The translations under genes were made by a program, and so were the position numbers. The notes below the pieces were generated by a model. The model was given only the letters and a program-made list of their open reading frames with translations, ran no database searches and was not told the origin of the DNA. Below, piece by piece: positions 33,078-44,498 of a DNA stretch of 64,000 nucleotides (positions within the stretch are counted from its first letter, which is position 1; each line of letters begins with the position of its first letter). This DNA is from Carex sylvatica. Its lineage: Eukaryota; Streptophyta; Magnoliopsida; Poales; Cyperaceae. The DNA lies in assembly GCA_964058845.1 (NCBI GenBank), contig CAXKVR010000035.1:62001-126000 (forward strand). The letters run 5' to 3'.

Positions 33078-34243
33078 GGGTTAACTCGGGTTTGGGTTTG
33101 GGTTTTTGGGAATTCGAGTGTTCCATTCCGTTCAGTGTAGTGGTTGTAAGTTGTAACGAGGCAAGCTCGTCTCGTGACTTCGTCTGCGAGCATGCATGAA
33201 TGAGGTCATGAGGTGGCCAGGCAGCCGTGCTGAGGTGAGGGGTTGGTTATATCTTCAAAAGTCTCCTGCCTACTGAATTAGCGTTGCAAAAAATTGTTTA
33301 TTGATTACAGCTGGAAAAATATGACAAAAGCATTACCGGCTACAGTTCTCATCTTATATGATTTTCTTTTGGTTTTTGCTTGAAGACATGATATCTATTT
33401 GTGTGCTTATATTTTTGCATTATAAGTTAGTTTTGATCCTTTAAATGGATTTTTTTAGCCTTCCCTTCAGGCCTGAAGTTCTTACAATTTTAACCTATAT
33501 ACAATACAATTGAATTGGGCCTAAAATGAAAATAACTTACAGCATCCAGTAGAGTACTCAGCCCGCCAGATCAGGAGATGGCAATATTGGTTATTTTTTA
33601 CTACGTTGGATAAGCATAACGAAGGTACATGAGCCAGGGATCTACCTTTTTCTAAGTATCTGAACATGCAAGATTAGCTATGGAATTTTCTCAGTATCTT
33701 CATCTCCTTTTTTTTAATTATTATTATTAACAAATTGCTATTGCCACCTACTTTAAGAAACAACTACTTCAAAAATTTGCTACTGCCACCGGTTTTTATT
33801 AACAAACAAGTGCTGCATTGGTATATATACTCTACATCTGTAAATCTAACTAGTACAAACCAGATAGTTCATTTCAAATTTCAAATATTATTGTCTCACT
33901 TTTTCTCATCTCGAGCAAATATAAAAATCAGATTTCTTTCATATTGTAGCACTGGAGTGTGAATACGATTCATATTTATTTTGTAATATAGTGAATATCT
34001 TGATAAGGCTTTTTTTGCCCTTACTAGATAACTAAAAAATCCGGCCTCACTTTAAATCCAAAATTTACAAATGGACAGACTAAAAAGTAAAAACTGTATA
34101 TCTCATCTTTGGCTTGCTCTGGTTGTTAGCTAATATGCTTTTGTCATACTAATTTGAAATTCATTAAATACAATTTCTCTGTCCAATAAAAGCTTTGATA
34201 AACAGTTGTATGTATGTAGGGAAAAAGATTTTTTTTTTTTTTT
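33078..34243. other. Upstream region of FLA copy 1, AT-rich
   Basis: No gene is recognised; it presumably includes distal promoter sequence. Confidence 0.4.
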
Positions 34244-36965
34244 TTTTTTACTGAAGCAAAAAAAATGATGAGATATACATTACATTACCAGTACAGCACA
34301 GCTCCTCTGGTAAAAGCCCGTGGACAAGTATTTAATTCAAAATGATAGTTACCAGTAAATTACCAGTACAGCAAAGCTCCTCTGGAGTTGAAGAAAAACT
34401 CTATAAATAATTTAAATTAAAAGAAAATCCACAACTGAGATTATCCTAAAACCACAAAAAACTGAAAATAAAAGGCACATACTACTGAGATTATCCTAAT
34501 TGTTTATCCCATTACAATTGAAGTATCAATTTAGCTGCCTTTCAATGTACAAAATCATGCTGGCACATATGCTGAAATGTCTTCCAGTGTTTGCCCATAG
34601 CCCTGGCCCAGTTTAGCAGACTATACGGAGTTTGCAGCACCTCTCTATTTATATATCTGATCGAAACTCTGACCTGATTTTGTTGGAAGAAAACACAAAC
34701 ATCTTGCGACCATCTCTAATGCACCCTGCAATAGCTGTGGAGTACCTAAATCTGAATAAGGAAATGTTGGTCATCAATCTCCGTCATGAAAGTTTGGGAT
34801 GGTAATCCTGTGAAAGATTGTGCATTTAGCTGGTGCGATTGTTTCAGTTTATCTCTTTTGGCATGGCACGGCATGACGCAATCTTGCATGGACTGGTATA
34901 TTTGAGCACATTGAACAATAGTCTCTGTAGCTCTCCATGATGGTACCCTGGTAGGTCTTGTTCAGCATAGTTCTTTGTAGCAGCGAGCAACACCTTACAG
35001 TCAGAATAAATCACATAATTTTGTACTAGCTGCTGAGAGCTATATATCACAATGGCCTTTTGCGTATTTCACCTGTATGTATTATTATTTCTTCTGTTCT
35101 TTTATGAAAATAAATAGTTGAAATACATAAAAAGCTCGATTCAATTTAGCTGAAATACGCAAAAACCAATAGTTGGCTAATTTTTTAGCAAAATTGATCC
35201 ATGTCAATTAAATTTAGGTTTGGCATTTTCAAATCCCTTTATTTTTTTGGTTTCTACAGCGCAAATATATGGAAGGTGTGTGTGGGGACTGTATTTCACT
35301 TTGCGTGAAGTTCAGGTTCCTATATTTAGGCCATTGTGGTTAGACAATTCCAGAATGTATCCACAGTTCGTCACAGCCGGAAGCCTTTTCAACCTATCAT
35401 ATTGTATACTATAGTGTAAGAAACTAGTAATAGTTCCTAACCTTTGTGATGTGTATCAATGTTTTGTTGGATTATTGAGGACAAAGTTTTTTTTTTAAGG
35501 TTAGTGACTTTAAATGTCTACTAATAATTTCATTGATAATTAAAAAAAACGGACTTACAATGAGTTAAATGACTCTCTTTCTTAGATCTAAACTCATTTA
35601 TTCTCATATAATCTCGTAAATTACTATAATCACTTAATCCTAATATCTACTCTTAAACACTCTATTACCTCTTTCTCCATCTCTTTCCACAACCAGATTC
35701 GTTTTCGTCCGATTGCCACCGTGCTGCAACGGTCGGATTCGCTCATCACCGTGCTTTGATCGGGATGGAGGTAGTAAAGGCTCTACGCTTCGAGATCCAA
35801 CGATACCGCTCTCTTGGCTCCGGCCGGCTCCGCTTGGTTTCCTCCCCTCTCCCTTATTTTTCTCTCCGTTTAAGGAGATAAAAGACGAGAGAGATGGGAA
35901 GGTATCACTATATCGGAGATAAAGACAAGAGCAAGGATTTCAAGCTTCAAACCATAATTGATTCACACAATCGTTGAGGACAAAATTGTTCAGTTTATTG
36001 ATCTGGTGCAAGTTCTTGATGCCTATATATAATCAAGGTCAGTTTAAGTTATTTCTTGCCAATATTGCAGTAATATTTTGCAGAATTTACGTTCAATGGT
36101 CGAGATTTGCTCGACTATGATATTCTAGAACTTAATAGGGTATAAACTATAAAAATAGCTCATCAAGCCTATGTTTGACAGTGCTGAGTACTATTAATCC
36201 TATGTTCAACTCTCATTGAGGCCTATGTTTGTCATTGCAAGTATGGTAACAAGTTTGAAGCCTACATTTGTCAGTGTCAAATTTGAATCCTACAGTACAA
36301 TTAACTGCCGATGCCACTTTTTACTGAGAATTCAACATTCTGGCTGCAAATATACCAACAGATCAAATTGTTGAACCAACTTTTAAACTCAAATTTATGG
36401 CCCTAAATCTACGGAAAAATATTCTGGGGCTGCCAATCGGCCCTAATTTAATTTGCCAACAATTTTCTCCGGCAAAAGAAAATTAAAAAAACAAAACAAA
36501 ACTCCCGTCAGTATATCACTGTACACTTGTACAATAAGCCTCATAAACCCTGCATCAGTTTGCAAACCATCACTAGCTTGACTGGTCAAACGACAACAGC
36601 ATTGACTTGTAAACTGATTAATTAAAAGAGGTTTAGTTAGTTAGTTAATTAGTTTATCTCAAAAAAAAAGTTAGTTAATTAGTTAGTTAGTTAGTTGTTA
36701 GTAACAAGAGAATTACTAGATTTGTCAGCACATATTTCTTGAAATAAAGAATGTGTTGCATATATGCAGTCCATGAGCATTTCTTCAACTCGGATTCAAT
36801 CATTCAAACTAGTAGCTAGAAACCCACGAAATTTAGGATTATTCATCTACAGAGGACAAAACAAAGAATAACTAAAGATTGCTCTCATAATAGCAGACAA
36901 TTCTTTCATAATATGTCTAAAACATAAAAAAAAATTGAACAAAAACAATCTATTCTATACTCTCC
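34244..36965. other. Intergenic DNA between the FLA genes
   Basis: No gene recognised. A diverged short duplication (CAGTACAGCACAGCTCCTCTGG and its partner) lies at 34290-34390. A segment at 35490-35650 resembles 62440-62600 (shared TTTAAATG-CTACTAA and ATTGATAA phrases). A (TTAG)n-rich tract lies at 36630-36705. The frame at 35713-35922 has no motif. Confidence 0.4.
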
Positions 36966-37928
36966 CTAAAGAAAAACAGTAATGCAGACTGAAGCCATCA
37001 CCAAACTCGCCAAACAGGCAATCGACCTCCTGGTTGCACCATTTTTAGCAGGGGAAGGTGCATCAGCATTGGGAGATGGTGGTGGTGGAGGAGGTACGTC
37101 AGCGTAAGGTGGAAGAGGTACGTCATCGTGAGGTGGAGAAGGTACGTCATCTTGAGGTGGAGGAGGTGGAGGAGGTGAATCAGCACGAGGTGGAGGAGGT
37201 GAACGAGGACGGGGAGGTGGGCGAGGATGAGGTGGGCGTCGGTTAGGCCTTATTCCTCCATCTGGCTCAGGTAGTGGTGCCTCAGCTCCAGGAGCTAGTG
37301 TTGTACTTGGAACTGGTGTAGGTGTAAGGGTCACCTGGCCCGGTGCAGTTGGCACTGGTGCGGCAATTAACAGTTCACTTGGTAAGAGCAAGCTCTCAAC
37401 AGTGAGAACACTCATCGGTGTGTCATCAATCACAGTAGAAGCAACGTGTGAGGTGCTCACACCGGTACTGAGAGACACCTCATCGCCATGACAAATAACT
37501 GAGAGATTGTACTTCCCTGAGCTGCTTGACGCCATAGTAGCAATCGGTCCCCTGGCAGTTTTAAGCGAGGCCTTGGGAGTGTAAGAAGGCAGCGCATGGT
37601 ACTGAAGAATAGTAACAAGATCGGTTCTTGACAGATTAGAGAAATCAGGTGCACCATCAGCCTTGAAAGCAATGTCCGGTGGAGCAAAGAGTGTAAAACC
37701 CCCCTTGTCCAAGGCCGATTCGTAAATCTTGAGCATGCCAGAAGTGGTGATTAGCGAAGCAAAGATCTTACATCCAGCCTTCTCTAAGAGAGCCGTGAGG
37801 TTGGAAGGGGCAGAGGAGGTACCCATCAGACCAGGGAAGGGGGTCGGTGCTGAAATGTTGTGTGAAATGGTTGGAATAATGAGAGTTAAGTAGAGGAAAA
37901 TGAGGAGATGATGCTCATAGACAGCCAT
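36966..37928 (-). CDS. FLA: Fasciclin-like protein lacking FAS1 domain 1, with extensin-like tail, copy 2
   Basis: Single-exon gene, 320 residues from the Met at 37928. An in-frame Met at 37991 lies upstream of the probable TATA box and is rejected. The signal peptide (YEHHLLIFLYLTLIIPTIS) runs to SHNIS and then directly into APTPFPGLMG, which in copy 1 follows FAS1 domain 1. The whole first FAS1 domain (about 150 residues) is therefore missing in frame. FAS1 domain 2 is complete (FTLFAPPDIAFK, LQYHALPSYTPKASL). The linker differs from copy 1: RRPPHPRPPPRPRSPPPP followed by repeated SPPPP and DDVPSPP-type units, more like an extensin than a classical AGP. A hydrophobic tail suggests a GPI anchor. 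Probably a functional single-FAS1 chimeric wall protein; expression is unknown. Confidence 0.9.
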   Translation of the reverse strand: MAVYEHHLLIFLYLTLIIPTISHNISAPTPFPGLMGTSSAPSNLTALLEKAGCKIFASLITTSGMLKIYESALDKGGFTLFAPPDIAFKADGAPDFSNLSRTDLVTILQYHALPSYTPKASLKTARGPIATMASSSSGKYNLSVICHGDEVSLSTGVSTSHVASTVIDDTPMSVLTVESLLLPSELLIAAPVPTAPGQVTLTPTPVPSTTLAPGAEAPLPEPDGGIRPNRRPPHPRPPPRPRSPPPPRADSPPPPPPPQDDVPSPPHDDVPLPPYADVPPPPPPSPNADAPSPAKNGATRRSIACLASLVMASVCITVFL

Positions 37929-37977
37929 GGCCAGGAATGGGAAATTAAGCAAGGAAAGACAGAGGCCAATACAGAGG

Positions 37978-37985
37978 TATTTATA
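37978..37985 (-). promoter_or_regulatory. TATA box of FLA copy 2
   Basis: TATAAATA on the minus strand, 50 bp upstream of the start codon at 37928. The aligned position upstream of FLA copy 1 (near 33013) reads GTGTAGCTGA on the + strand and lacks it. Confidence 0.6.
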
Positions 37986-38038
37986 GCTCAAATATGGGGT
38001 TCAATTTGAGCCTGGTTAAGGGTTTAACGTCAAGAGGT

Positions 38039-38048
38039 AACCATGGTT
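38039..38048 (-). promoter_or_regulatory. Conserved AACCATGGTT promoter motif of FLA copy 2
   Basis: 111 bp upstream of the start codon and followed by GGTTAACTCG, matching copy 1 in sequence and distance. Confidence 0.55.
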
Positions 38049-38920
38049 GGTGTGGTTAACTCGATCGATGGATCGGGTTGGGTTTGACATTTGGAGTGGA
38101 TGGTGTACTGTTTGTAATGACCACCTCTAACTGCCGTTGAGAACCGTAACGGAGTTAAAAACTATAATTGTGGGATTTCTGTTTTATCACTTAATCTCTG
38201 TGTTTCCCTCGTAAAACCTCTATGCGGGTGCAAGTGCAAGTGCAATAGATTGATTATTGTTCAAGCAATCTCGTTTGTAAATTGTAATCGTACGGTAGAG
38301 AGGTGCAAATTAAAACCGACGGTCCAGATTTACTCTCAACCGATGCCAATTCAGAATGGCGCAGGGGCCAATATTATTTGCATGAACTCACCGTGCGCTA
38401 ATAGATCTCAACGTCCGATTGAGTTCCGTACTATTATTAAAGGGGCCTGTGCATCATAGATGGAGGCCAGATTTGCTCTGATCCTGATCAGACGGCCAAC
38501 ATGCATTTAACTCAAAAGATTTTCTTTTGAGTTTATGCAGAGGATACGCGTTCGGTAATTTCTGGACGGAATCAATTGGTTTTAAAAGACTACAGTTGAG
38601 ACTTGAGAGAATGGATCAACGGAGCCAACATATATATTTTCATTCTTCTTAACAGCTCAAAAATGTATAAAATTAAAAACTAATTCAGTGAAATATTGGT
38701 ATTACTGGCCACAACTTTTATACTCAAATAAATTATTTAGGCATTTTATTATATATGATTTTTTTTTTTTTTGCTTTGTATATAGGAAAGTGCCTGAGTA
38801 ACCCTTTTTTATTCGACCCATAAAATTATGGAACAAATCCTTCAACAAATATATTTTTGTGCATGTATTTTAATGTTTTGATGGAACGAAGATTGGATTC
38901 ATCTTCATGTGATATTTATG
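38049..38920. other. Upstream region of FLA copy 2
   Basis: No gene recognised; the frame at 38250-38459 has no motif. Confidence 0.4.
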
Positions 38921-39325
38921 AGAGAAGCTATAATACTATGCATAGTGCGGATTGGTCCATACTATAAATTAATATCTCAGTATTTAATGTCAAACAGTCA
39001 ATTTGAACCGTTTAATATGATCTTTATATAAAAAATGTATTTTGTAAATCAACTTTTTACATTTTTAGAACATTTTTACTATCTTTTTTTTAGAAAGTTA
39101 GAAAATTCTTGATCTAAAAATTCTAAATAATTGACAAGTGGTTTTTTTCTCTATCTAAATAATAGTAAAATAAACCTAAAAAAACATAAATTTTATCGCA
39201 AGTACATTTTTATATGGAGATCATGTTGAATAATTCATAGTGACTATTAACTTTGAAAATGAAGATATTGATTCATAATACAAGCTAGCTAATCCGTACT
39301 ATGCATAGTATCATAGCCTCACTCG
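38921..39325. mobile_element. Micron-like MITE, copy 4 (diverged)
   Basis: Left AATACTATGCATAGTGCGGA and right TCCGTACTATGCATAGTA form inverted ends. Internal arms contain TTTTTACTATCTTTTTT and ATCTAAATAATAGTAAAA, like the elements at 12717 and 13190. Confidence 0.6.
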
Positions 39326-40983
39326 AAAATTAAGTTCAAAAGCGGTGATTTTTTTTTTTTAACCTTTGATAGGTAAATTAATATGGTTAATTGGCGATTA
39401 CATAATTAAGCATACATTGAAGACAAATCTTAAATTCTTAATAACCCATAAATTAGCTCAAAAGCTGCAGCTTCACCTGTGCTTGCTTCATTGCTTGAAC
39501 AGTCAACATATTGCTTTTCTAGCGGATCAAAAGACCCGTTTCTTTTCTCATAGCGGTCTCTTTTCCATTATAATTTACTAAGCCTAGTTTTGATCTTTTA
39601 ATGGATATTTTTGGGCCTCAGCCCTCAAGTCCCCAAATAACTAAACTACAATTAGGCCTACAATGAAAATAACTTGTCAGAGCGCCAGAAGAGGACATGG
39701 CGAATATTTGATGCTTCTTGTTTGGAGTTGGGACAGAGAGGAAAAATATATATTTTTTCTCTATGTAAATATAATATGTTTAGAACTGTACTATCATAGG
39801 AATTGAGATTTTTTCATTTCATTCTGCCATAAATTGCAACTTGGAGTTTATGTCTAGTAACAACTTAAGAAGTATGGTTACAATCAAATTCATGCTTCTA
39901 CTTGAATTGAATTCATGTATTAGGTTTACATAATTCTTAATTGAGGTTTATAATATTTTGACATATTATTTTAGGTTTTAAACACTTGAGATCATCTTCG
40001 ATTTGTAGAATTAATGCATTAAGTTTATAGGATTCTTGATTGAGGTTTACATAATTCATGACTTAAGTTTACAGAATTCACGTATTATGAGAAGAATTTA
40101 ATTTTGTAAAACCAATGGGGCAAGAGCAAAAATATACGGTGTTTTTCAGATTACTGTTTGTTGGTGGAAGCGGTGCTAAATGATAAGTAGTGTTATGTTA
40201 GACTTTTTTATGTTTGCTTTGATTTGTAATAGATGTTGTGTTGGTGAAAAATATCTATAATTTTTATTTGCAATTCATTTTGTTTATGTTGTTATGACTT
40301 ATTCTAGTGATAATAATTATATCTTATTGTCAGACGAATAATTGGTATTTTTTAAAGTTAGTTGTTTTGTTTACAGTATATAGAGTATCATATTATATGG
40401 TCATATAGTTTTTCAATAAGGTTTATAGAATTAAAAAAAAATGTAGTTTTTAGATGCAGCACATCAAAAAGGATAAAATTTACAATTTACAATTTAGTTT
40501 ACAAAATTTTAAAAATTTAAAACAATTAGATGTAGCATCTAGTTCAAATTTTAAAAAAAAATGAATTTTTTTTTTCAATTTTGTATCGATTTACAATATT
40601 CAACGAAACTGTCTACATAGTTATGTGATAAAATTTATAAAATTCAAAACAATCGGAAGTAACATCAAGATGCAAATTTGAAAACAAAAAATGAGAAAAA
40701 ATGTTTGAAAAATAATTTTAAAAAATTACATGTCTCTTTACAGAATTTTAAAGTGGTCCATATTAGTTACTAGTTTGGAAAAGTTATTAAAGATCTTTTA
40801 GATTTGGTCCCCTAAAATTGGTTTTGGTCAAAGAAGTTAAAGTTGTTAAATTGGAGGTTTATTGAAAACCACACCGTAATAAAAAGTTATTATGTTTGCA
40901 GAATTCGTTGAATCGGTTTACATAATTTAGTATTGAAATTTACATAATATCGTGAAGAAGTTTACAGACACACTTTAGTCAAA
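39326..40983. other. AT-rich intergenic DNA with recurring GTTTACA phrases
   Basis: GAGGTTTACATAATTC, GTTTACAGAATTC and similar phrases recur between 39890 and 40980. Their complements resemble the TGTAAA-rich array at 9.1-9.6 kb, so this may be a relic of the same transposon type. No gene is seen. Confidence 0.3.
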
Positions 40984-41081
40984 TCCGAAAATTGATATCC
41001 AAAGGCTATTAGCAGCTTTCATGAATTTATTCTCCGAAAACTGACATCCAAAGGCTATTAGCAGCTTTCATGAATTTATTC
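40984..41081. repeat. 49-bp tandem duplication
   Basis: Two head-to-tail copies starting TCCGAAAAYTGAYATCCAAA and ending GAATTTATTC, with two differences. Confidence 0.85.
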
Positions 41082-42089
41082 TCGGTTAGGTAAAAGAAAT
41101 TTGGTATCTATTGTAGACATAGATGGGTTGCTTTGAGATTCGTGTTAGGTTAGAGAACGTACTCTCAAATAACCTGAGGGATAGGGATTCTCATAATTCG
41201 ACCAATTATCTGACTCAGATTAAAATCTACAATGCTCTTTTAATATTTGTGTAGATTTTGATGGACAATTCGAATTTAAATTCAAATTTTGAATTAATTT
41301 AAGGAAAAATGGGGCCATGGGGGTCTCATACTATACTATTATTTACCTTGAGTTTATGAAAGATCGTATTTTTTTTTAATGGAATTCGGAATAGTTTTTA
41401 ATTATAATACAATTATTTTTTAACGGGCTTAACAGGCCAATAAGCATCTGAATGGAATTCAAACTTTTACCAGTAGTTGCAAACGTCCGAACCCTTTTAA
41501 GAATTCGGTACTTGGTAACTTTTTTTTTTGATAGGCTGGAGCTGGACCGCCAGATGATTTAATGCATTTTTTCCAAATAATTTTTCTTATTCCTTTTCAG
41601 ATGCAATTTTTTTTATTACCAAATATACTTTAAACCGATTACAATTTTTTTTTATTTGCGAATTCCGGCGGATAACCCAAACTTTTGTCTATTGATTATT
41701 TTATTTGCTTCCTATATTTTCTAAACTTCGTTACAATTTTGTTTTTAAATTGCTTTAGTTAACTAGAATCTTCCAGTTACGTTTCTATTTTCTAATCGTT
41801 TTTTTAATTTTATTTGCGTATTACTAAAGTTTCTTGACAAAATGAAAATATTCCTAAAACATTTTTTTGTACTTTCTTTCCAACTTCTTATATCAAGTTA
41901 TCGCGTTAATGTTGTCTTTTTCACTGTTCTTGTTGTTAAGTTTTGTTTGTTAATATGCTTTCTATATTTTTTTAATATTGGGGTGTGATGTGCTTGCCAA
42001 AAGGAGATGAACATTTAATAACTTATTTTTAAAATTATTTTATGTTTTTTTTTTTTTTTTTTTTTAACCACTTGGTTATGAATTAAATG
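41082..42089. other. AT-rich intergenic DNA
   Basis: Nothing recognisable apart from long T runs. Confidence 0.35.
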
Positions 42090-42236
42090 AATTCGAAATT
42101 TTAAATTTTTTGTATATATATGCATCACTCACGAAGTAAATGGATTTCAACGGTTTGAATTTGTAGTCAACTCGATAGCTTTTGAAGGCGTGTTCACCAA
42201 TCTCTCTTGGTGAGCACATCACACCCTAGTTTTGCT
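42090..42236. mobile_element. Half copy of MITE family C
   Basis: Reads ATGCATCACTCACGAAGTAA, GGATTTCAACGGTTTG and then CACCAATCTCTCTTGGTGAG (terminal hairpin) and CACACCCTAGTTTTGCTC, matching the right half of 21416-21807. Confidence 0.65.
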
Positions 42237-44346
42237 CTTTAAACTTTATTGCATTAGTTTTTAAAATTAGTTTTAGTTAACTAAGATCATCTCATTACAT
42301 TTATATTTTCTAATCAATTTTTATTTTTTTTCCTTTGCGTATTGCTGAAATTTCTTGACATAATAAAAATATTACTATACTGTTTTTTTTACCTTCTTTC
42401 CGACTTTATGTATCAATTTTGCTTTTAAATCGTTTGAATTTTTTTATTATTGTTGAAAATCGTTTGAAGTTATTACATTATGTTGCATTAGTGTTCGCTT
42501 TTTCACTGTTCTTGTTGTTTGAATCTTTTAGCTATGTTTATAGTATATATTTTTGTAGGTTTTAATTGAAGTTGCCATACACTTGTTTTAATTTTAAATC
42601 ACTTATTAATTGTTGTTATTTTCTTATTTAATATTGTATTGATCGTATATATGACGAAATTTTTTCCATTATGTGTGCTTTCTGTCAAAATTTTATACAT
42701 AAAACATAATTATTTATAGAAAATACATTAAATCAAGGGATGGAAATATTCGATAAGAGTTAAAAAAATGCCTTTTAAATATCTTACTATAGCAGCACAA
42801 GGGCTACACTATAGTGTTTCCTGACCGTAAAAGTTAAAATATGAGATAAAATCGCACTAATTAGTTATGATTGCAGCGGTAATAGCAGTCTGCAGTAGAG
42901 CGTAGTGTGTAGTGCAAGTGCAGATTATTTTTGTTTTCAAATAGAAAAATAGATATTTAATTTGAATAGAAAATATAAATAGTTTATGATATATATAAGA
43001 GATATTTTGAATAACAATCTGGACTTTATATTGGATCAATATGAATGTTATAATTCTTTAATCAATTTGGTGTTACTTATTGCTCTATGAGATGTTAGAT
43101 GATGGTAATAATTTGGTAAAAAAATATAAAATATAATTTTTGAAAAAGAAAAATAATATGTACAAGACTTTTCTCTGTATCTACACTATTCACGATATAT
43201 ATTTTTTTAAATTTTTTTGCAATGTCACGATAATCACTATTTAGAACTTTTTCAAAAAAATAATTATTTCAGTGGGACTGTGGGAGTAAATGCGAGGGAG
43301 TATAATGGAGGAAAAATTGGATCTAAGAATATTTTGTTAAGAAATTTGAAGGAAGAATGATTTTAAGAAAAATATAGCCAAATATTTATTTATTATGCAT
43401 ATCTTTTTCCAGAAAATTATTTCGATTTCTTAATGGATCTGATTTGCTTAAAAGAAAAATTAGTCAAGTTTTTTTTGGTTAATGGAATAAAATGACCTTT
43501 TTTTTTTTTTTTTTTAGAGAAAAACCCGTAGGTAATTCAAATTCATTTGTATTCAAATAAATTGTATTTGGAGAAATGGATCGGATCTCTAATATCCGAA
43601 ATGCAATCCATTCTCTAACTCGGACAGAGTTCAATTGAATAAAATGACCTCGAAAATAAGACAAGAAAAGCTGCCAGACCTGACATTGGTGTCAGAACCT
43701 CCTCGAGCACCACGTGATACCAACAAATATAATAAATAATAAAATAAACATCATCTCAATCTTTATTCCACTTCATTAAATTCCTCTGATGTTATTATCC
43801 TCATGATAAAGCACGCCTCCCCGAGCTCCCAGATGAATATATCCCATTATTTAACGGTCCAGATTCTATACCACAAAAGTTTAACGGTCGATGTATCCAT
43901 GGAACGAATGTTAAAAGATTGCTTTACATAAACGGTTTAGATTCTCTACAGCTGGCTTGCTGTCAGAAGTCAAGTCTCCAAATTGGTGCCACGCGCTCTT
44001 AACAGCATCTCAATGGAACTTTTATATTTTCATCAACCAAAAAAAAAAAAAAAAATCTGTATGGAACTTTTATTTTTCACCAGTATTTGTACAAGTTACC
44101 GGGTGCAGTGAACCGTTTCATTAAATTGAGATTTAGAATTAAAATTTCGTTTCAATCTGTAATTGTTAAATAACAACTACAATATATCAGTCTAACATAA
44201 CATTACAACAAAATTATATTTTTATTACAATGGAAACGATAGCATATTTTAACTAACCGCAACGTTCAGTAAATATGTGAACACAGACAGACCAAACATA
44301 TAACCCCTCTCTCTATATCTTATTTGCCTGTGGAGATCCAACTACA
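42237..44346. other. AT-rich intergenic DNA
   Basis: No gene is recognised. Part of 42237-42540 repeats phrases from 41700-41950 (GACAAAATGAAAATATTCC versus GACATAATAAAAATATTAC; TTTTTCACTGTTCTTGTTGTT twice), indicating an old ~0.5-kb duplication. Confidence 0.4.
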
Positions 44347-44498
44347 CCTGTTTGGCTGCACAGTGGAATTGAAAATGAGTACGGAAATGTAAAAATTTTG
44401 AACTGAAAATTACTGTTCACGTGAGAAAAAAAAATTCAGTCTGATTGAATTTTCGTTTTCCCACGTGAACAGTGATTTGTGAAAAGCAGCCAAACAGG
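44347..44498. mobile_element. 152-bp hairpin MITE carrying two G-boxes
   Basis: Perfect 13-bp terminal inverted repeats, CCTGTTTGGCTGC and GCAGCCAAACAGG. The interior also mirrors: TACTGTTCACGTGAGAAAA against TTTTCCCACGTGAACAGT. Each arm holds one CACGTG. No coding capacity; target duplication not resolved. Confidence 0.8.

Noticed and set aside
37978..37991. Upstream Met at 37991 as the start of FLA copy 2
   Set aside because: It lies at the TATA box and would add a second hydrophobic segment before the true signal peptide; copy 1 has no equivalent.
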